DNA of 64,000 nt, from positions 1 to 64,000 of the forward strand of contig CAYRIO010000011.1 of NCBI GenBank assembly GCA_964424355.1, read 5' to 3'. Under the pieces are notes generated by a model. It was given only the letters and a program-made list of their open reading frames with translations. It was not told the origin of the DNA and made no database searches. Of this stretch, positions 60,555 to 64,000 are shown piece by piece (positions within the stretch are counted from its first letter, which is position 1; every line of letters starts with the position of its first letter). Both the position numbers and the translations under genes were made by a program. The stretch comes from CAZEHS01 sp964424355 (lineage in GTDB: Bacteria > Bacillota > Clostridia > Peptostreptococcales > Acidaminobacteraceae).

Positions 60555-61649
60555 TCACTTGTCTATTTTCAAGACGCCGCCGTCAACTTCCAGCAGCAGA
60601 TCCACCATCCGACCATAGCTCTCTACCCCATCCGTCTGCCCATTCGCCTTCAGATACCGGTCATTCACCCGGTCATGGATTTTTTCGGCCGGCCCTTCGT
60701 ACTGCTTCCAGAAGGTCTTATTCGCAGCCAAATCCATTTTCACCCCAAGGCTGTACCCCTGCTTCAACTGCTGAAAGGCAATGGGGTCCACACCGTAGAG
60801 CGCGTTCATGCTATAAATCAGGCCCAGCAAAGCACCGGAGTACCTGAAATCCGCATCCGGGTGAAAGCGGCAGGAGAGCCAGGCAATGAAATTGGCTTCG
60901 TCTTCCCGGGCATACCCGTAGACGTGAGCCATTTCATGCTGGGCAGTAGCTGGCAGCAGGGAGGCCGGCAGCAGAACATTCACATTGGCTTCGGCAGTGA
61001 AAGGGGAATACATGCCGGCAATTCCTGCATACGACATAGCTACAGAATTCCATACCGGTTTCGGTGCGCCATACCGCCCTTTAAAGAAGCCCAGTTTCTG
61101 GGGCATCTCCCGAAATCCAACCGGTGCCCGTTCGAGCACGGAACGGGCTTCCCCATCTGGCTTCATGGCTCCCTGTGCATCTCTGTCAACAGCCTCGGAG
61201 AGCGTATTCGCCTCCTGAATCATCCGTTTGCACAGCGCCGCCAGTTCCGCCCGGGAGTGCTTCTGCATCGGGATCCCCAGCTGTTCAGAGAGGGGAAGCC
61301 GGTAATAGTTGAATCCCCAGAGCACATTGAACAGGACCGCGAAGCCAAGAACCAAGGAGAGGAGCCGCAGGGCCGTTTGCCGCCAGTGCCCCTTCTCCTG
61401 TTGCCTTGCCAGCAGCCGCACTCCCAAGATTCCCAAAATCACTGCCAGCGCCACTAGCAGACAGCAAATCAGGGCTTCAAAAAGAGAAAAGGGAACCCAC
61501 CCGGAAACACGGTTCAGCGCCCGGATCACAACAGGGTATATCCCCCGCGAATAGGTGCTTTCAATCAGCACCGGGTTCATTTTAAGCACCTCACAGGCTG
61601 CCAGGAGAAACACCAGAACAGCCGGAACGATCAGCTTCTTCTTATCCAT
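60555..61649 (-). CDS. DUF3810-type membrane metallopeptidase-like protein
   Basis: 364 residues from ATG at 61649 (GGAG six bases upstream). Three N-terminal hydrophobic segments (about 7-23, 50-75, 88-110), then a soluble domain with a gluzincin-like zinc site: ATAQHEMAHVYGYAREDEANF (HExxH followed by E). This matches the DUF3810 family, whose role is not established; cell-surface proteolysis is plausible. A small membrane-protein gene lies directly upstream. Confidence 0.85.
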   Translation of the reverse strand: MDKKKLIVPAVLVFLLAACEVLKMNPVLIESTYSRGIYPVVIRALNRVSGWVPFSLFEALICCLLVALAVILGILGVRLLARQQEKGHWRQTALRLLSLVLGFAVLFNVLWGFNYYRLPLSEQLGIPMQKHSRAELAALCKRMIQEANTLSEAVDRDAQGAMKPDGEARSVLERAPVGFREMPQKLGFFKGRYGAPKPVWNSVAMSYAGIAGMYSPFTAEANVNVLLPASLLPATAQHEMAHVYGYAREDEANFIAWLSCRFHPDADFRYSGALLGLIYSMNALYGVDPIAFQQLKQGYSLGVKMDLAANKTFWKQYEGPAEKIHDRVNDRYLKANGQTDGVESYGRMVDLLLEVDGGVLKIDK

Positions 61650-61671
61650 CCAGGTCTCCGCTTTCTGATTG

Positions 61672-61944
61672 CTAACAAACCTTTTCAAGGGATTCCAATC
61701 TTTTGTTCCGATAAAATAGCAGGATATCCGCCATCACCATCAGTGCGTTGAGAGCATACAGGTAAACCACCAGATCCGGCTTGTATAAGATTTTATGGAC
61801 GATACCGAAGCCGTATCCGATGACAATCAGGATCAGAAAATGGACGCTTTTCCCTCCGGTTTTGCGGGATGTCCAGGATTTATGGATTGAGAATGGCCAG
61901 GAGGCACCAAAGCACAACAACATCAGAATTTCGAAAATACTCAT
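61672..61944 (-). CDS. Small three-helix membrane protein of unknown function
   Basis: 90 residues with three hydrophobic segments: ILMLLCFGASWPFSI, FLILIVIGYGFGIVHKIL and LVVYLYALNALMVMADILLFY. The WPFSI element after helix 1 resembles the PQ-loop/SemiSWEET layout, but I cannot confirm that. It is upstream of, and 22 bases from, the DUF3810 gene, so the two are probably cotranscribed. Divergent from the cysteine hydrolase gene; an inverted repeat TTGTCC-AC-GGACAA (62025-62038) lies between them. Confidence 0.75.
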   Translation of the reverse strand: MSIFEILMLLCFGASWPFSIHKSWTSRKTGGKSVHFLILIVIGYGFGIVHKILYKPDLVVYLYALNALMVMADILLFYRNKRLESLEKVC

Positions 61945-62106
61945 AAGACTCCTTTCTTCAACACCGCTTGGACAATCTGCCCAAAGGACTTTGCCGCCCT
62001 TAGGATAGCATTTTTGACTGGCCTTTGTCCACGGACAAGAGTTTGGGATTAAAGCGGAACAATCGGGGTATACTCAAGGAAGAATCTGACTAACAGGAGG
62101 CCTATT

Positions 62107-62634
62107 ATGCCAGGTACCGCCCTTATGATCATCGACGTTCAAATTGCAATGTTCTCGCCTTTGGAAGGTTCCGCCGTATGGAACGGGGAGAAGGTTCTCC
62201 ACAATATAGACCTGCTCCTGGAGAACGCCCGGGAATCCCGGATTCCCGTGATTTTTATCCAGCATACGAATCCGGATGATGCTGAATATGCCGAAGGGCT
62301 TCCCACGTGGCATATCCATCCGGAGATTGCCCCCCTTCCCGGTGAAACGGTGATCAGGAAGCGCTACTGGGACAGCTTCCAGGACACTCCCCTTCAAGAG
62401 CTCCTGCAGGAAAAGAAAATCGACCGCCTGATTATCGTCGGCATGCAAACGGAGTACTGTGTGGATACCACTGTGCGCAGCGCCTTGGGCCGCGGCTACG
62501 AGGTCGTCTTCGTGAAGGATGCCCATACGACCTTTGATACACCCCTTCTTAAGGCTGAGCAGATTGTTGCCCATCACAATCGGGTGTTGGGGAGTCGGGC
62601 CGAGATTAAAGCCACCCAGGAAATTGTATTTTAG
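62107..62634 (+). CDS. Isochorismatase-family cysteine hydrolase
   Basis: 175 residues with the family triad: Asp in MIIDVQIAMF, Lys in VIRKRYWDSF and Cys in IIVGMQTEYCVDTTVRSA. The group includes nicotinamidases, ureidoacrylate and carbamoyl hydrolases. This protein resembles the YcaC/StreptothricinHydrolase-like branch more than PncA; its substrate is unknown. AGGAGG precedes the ATG; it is monocistronic. Confidence 0.92.
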   Translation: MPGTALMIIDVQIAMFSPLEGSAVWNGEKVLHNIDLLLENARESRIPVIFIQHTNPDDAEYAEGLPTWHIHPEIAPLPGETVIRKRYWDSFQDTPLQELLQEKKIDRLIIVGMQTEYCVDTTVRSALGRGYEVVFVKDAHTTFDTPLLKAEQIVAHHNRVLGSRAEIKATQEIVF

Positions 62635-62640
62635 CGCTAC

Positions 62641-62687
62641 AAACAAGTAACGCCTGAGTTTTTTCAGGCGTTACTTGTTTGTTTTTC
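62641..62687. terminator. Two-way terminator
   Basis: A perfect 17-bp stem, AAACAAGTAACGCCTGA (62641-62657) with 62664-62680, followed by GTTTTTCTTT. It lies between the convergent hydrolase and HtrA genes. Confidence 0.9.
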
Positions 62688-62688
62688 T

Positions 62689-63996
62689 TTAATTCAAACC
62701 ATGGTTCTTATCCTTTAGGGTTACAGTCGCTTCAATTTTCGTTTTACCCTCCCTAACCCATTTCAAATTGACCTGATCCCCAACCTTGTGTCCACTGATC
62801 AGTGTGATCAACTGCTCCATCGTGGTAACCTGCTGCCCGTCAAAGGAAATGAGCACATCTCCCTTTTGGACCCCGCCCAGTGCTGCAGAACTGCCTGGAA
62901 CCACTTCCATCACGATGACGCCGACAGGAAGCTCATAGAGCTTGCTCATCTCTGCATCGATGTTCCGTCCGGCAATCCCCAGATAGGGTCTGGAAACATA
63001 TCCTTGGGTAAGCAGCTGATCCAGAATGGGTTTTGTCGAATTGATGGGGATTGCAAAACCGATCCCCTCAACTTTCGTATCGGCAATCTTGATGGTGTTG
63101 ATCCCAATGACCTCACCATTGCTGTTCACCAAGGCACCTCCACTGTTGCCGGGGTTGATGGCCGCATCGGTCTGAATCAGACTCAGGCGGTTCAGGGATT
63201 CATCCACACGTCTGTCCAATGCGCTGATGATTCCAGCGGTTACTGTCCGACTGTACCCTAAGGGGTTCCCGATGGCGATGGCTGTCTCACCGACCTTCAC
63301 GGCGTCCGAGTTCCCAAGGACTGCGGGCTTCACCTTGGAAAGCTGATCTGCAGGAACCTGGGATTTATCGACCTTCACCACTGCCAGATCCGTGTCCGGA
63401 TCCACGCCCACCAGTTGGGCCTTCAATGTCAGCGTGTCAGTAAGGCCCACCAGGACCTCTGTGGCACCGTCAACAACGTGGTTGTTTGTCATGATCAGAA
63501 TCGCATCCTTCGTGATATTGAAAATCACGCCGGATCCGGTCCCCTCGCTTTGAGTCTGGTTCATGAACATGTCCTGAACGGCAATTTTTGAGGTGATCGG
63601 GACCACCGAAGGTCCTACCTGCTCTGCGATATTCACAATCGATTTATTGCCTGGCAACAGGGATACAGGGGTAGCAGCCTGTGTGCTCGGATTTTCCATA
63701 TAGTAGACACTGTTGAACTTGCTGTTGTCAAAATATTTGATCCCTGCACCAATGCCGAATCCCAGTGCACCGCCACCAACCAGCACCCCTGCCAGGACCC
63801 AAGCGACAGCTTTCCCGAAGCCCTTCTTCGCGGGCGCTTTAGAAGGGGGCATCTCACTGGTGTCTTGCGTATTTTCCTCTTGCATTCCGTCTGAAATCAC
63901 TTCCGGAAGCGATTCACTGCTTTCATCTTCAATCAGAGGAATTTCCTCTTGATGTCCTTCTCGGCCTTCCCGAACTTCTCGCTCTTCGCTGTTCAT
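62689..63996 (-). CDS. HtrA/DegP-like serine protease, start at the window edge
   Basis: 435 residues from ATG at 63996; only four bases remain to the right, so a longer N-terminus is possible. Order: acidic cytoplasmic tail (1-58), one membrane helix (about 64-88, AVAWVLAGVLVGGGALGFGIG), S1C protease domain with triad His in MTNNHVVDGA, Asp in DPDTDLAVVKVD and Ser in INPGNSGGALVN, then a PDZ domain (GVIVMEVVPGSSAALGGVQKGD). It is a membrane-anchored surface protease of envelope quality control. Terminator downstream. Confidence 0.93.
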   Translation of the reverse strand: MNSEEREVREGREGHQEEIPLIEDESSESLPEVISDGMQEENTQDTSEMPPSKAPAKKGFGKAVAWVLAGVLVGGGALGFGIGAGIKYFDNSKFNSVYYMENPSTQAATPVSLLPGNKSIVNIAEQVGPSVVPITSKIAVQDMFMNQTQSEGTGSGVIFNITKDAILIMTNNHVVDGATEVLVGLTDTLTLKAQLVGVDPDTDLAVVKVDKSQVPADQLSKVKPAVLGNSDAVKVGETAIAIGNPLGYSRTVTAGIISALDRRVDESLNRLSLIQTDAAINPGNSGGALVNSNGEVIGINTIKIADTKVEGIGFAIPINSTKPILDQLLTQGYVSRPYLGIAGRNIDAEMSKLYELPVGVIVMEVVPGSSAALGGVQKGDVLISFDGQQVTTMEQLITLISGHKVGDQVNLKWVREGKTKIEATVTLKDKNHGLN

Positions 63997-64000
63997 GCCG

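Overview
The window looks like chromosome of an anaerobic, GC-rich Clostridia-type member of the Bacillota. The signs are AGGAGG-type ribosome sites, sigma-A-like promoters, LPKTG surface proteins with a sortase, AzlCD, a SARP-like activator, a nickel-pincer (lar) operon and several c-di-GMP components. Species cannot be named from sequence alone. The first 1.7 kb (a U32-family gene) is clearly more AT-rich than everything that follows.

Layout. 1-1740: partial U32 gene and terminator. 1.8-12 kb (all minus strand): a large BTAD/AAA/TPR activator, a three-subunit molybdenum hydroxylase, then a BCCT betaine transporter and a histidine-ammonia-lyase homologue that lacks the MIO tripeptide. This last pair fits import and cleavage of ergothioneine. 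12-18.5 kb: housekeeping genes (HAD phosphatases, CheD, SEC-C protein, MutY, M15 peptidase) and an array of three hairpins. 18.5-22.3 kb: TetR-HlyD-ABC export operon with its promoter and two candidate operators. 22.3-29.5 kb: two LPKTG proteins built of Cna-B/SpaA-like repeats and a sortase; one adhesin gene has a c-di-GMP-I riboswitch leader, the other a Fur-box-like palindrome at its promoter. 29.6-34.3 kb: threonine synthase with a homoserine-kinase-type ApgM homologue, then azlCD with a divergent XRE-cupin regulator. 34.3-38.9 kb: phosphate transporter with its DUF47 partner, and a zinc-type ABC transporter. 39-40.8 kb: a Cache-HAMP-GGDEF diguanylate cyclase. 40.9-45.4 kb: a two-component system in one operon with a CitG homologue, and divergent genes for two Ser/Thr-rich or coiled-coil proteins preceded by an OmpR-type direct repeat. 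45.4-54.5 kb: HAD phosphatase, SWIM-SNF2 helicase, MFS carrier, GNAT, Tag glycosylase and a CHASE4-PAS-GGDEF-HD-GYP protein. 54.6-60.4 kb: nickel importer genes (larMN, larQ, larO) plus larE, larB and larC behind a structured leader ending in a terminator. 60.4-64 kb: a structured element of unknown nature, a DUF3810-like metallopeptidase, a small membrane protein, a cysteine hydrolase and an HtrA protease.

Working together: c-di-GMP made by the 39 kb cyclase and turned over by the 52 kb HD-GYP protein would be read by the 28.3 kb riboswitch to set production of a surface protein anchored by the neighbouring sortase. The lar operon supplies nickel and builds the nickel-pincer cofactor, but no lactate-racemase apoenzyme gene (larA) lies here, so the client is encoded elsewhere. 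The 1.8-5 kb pair is the strongest candidate for an unusual catabolic function.
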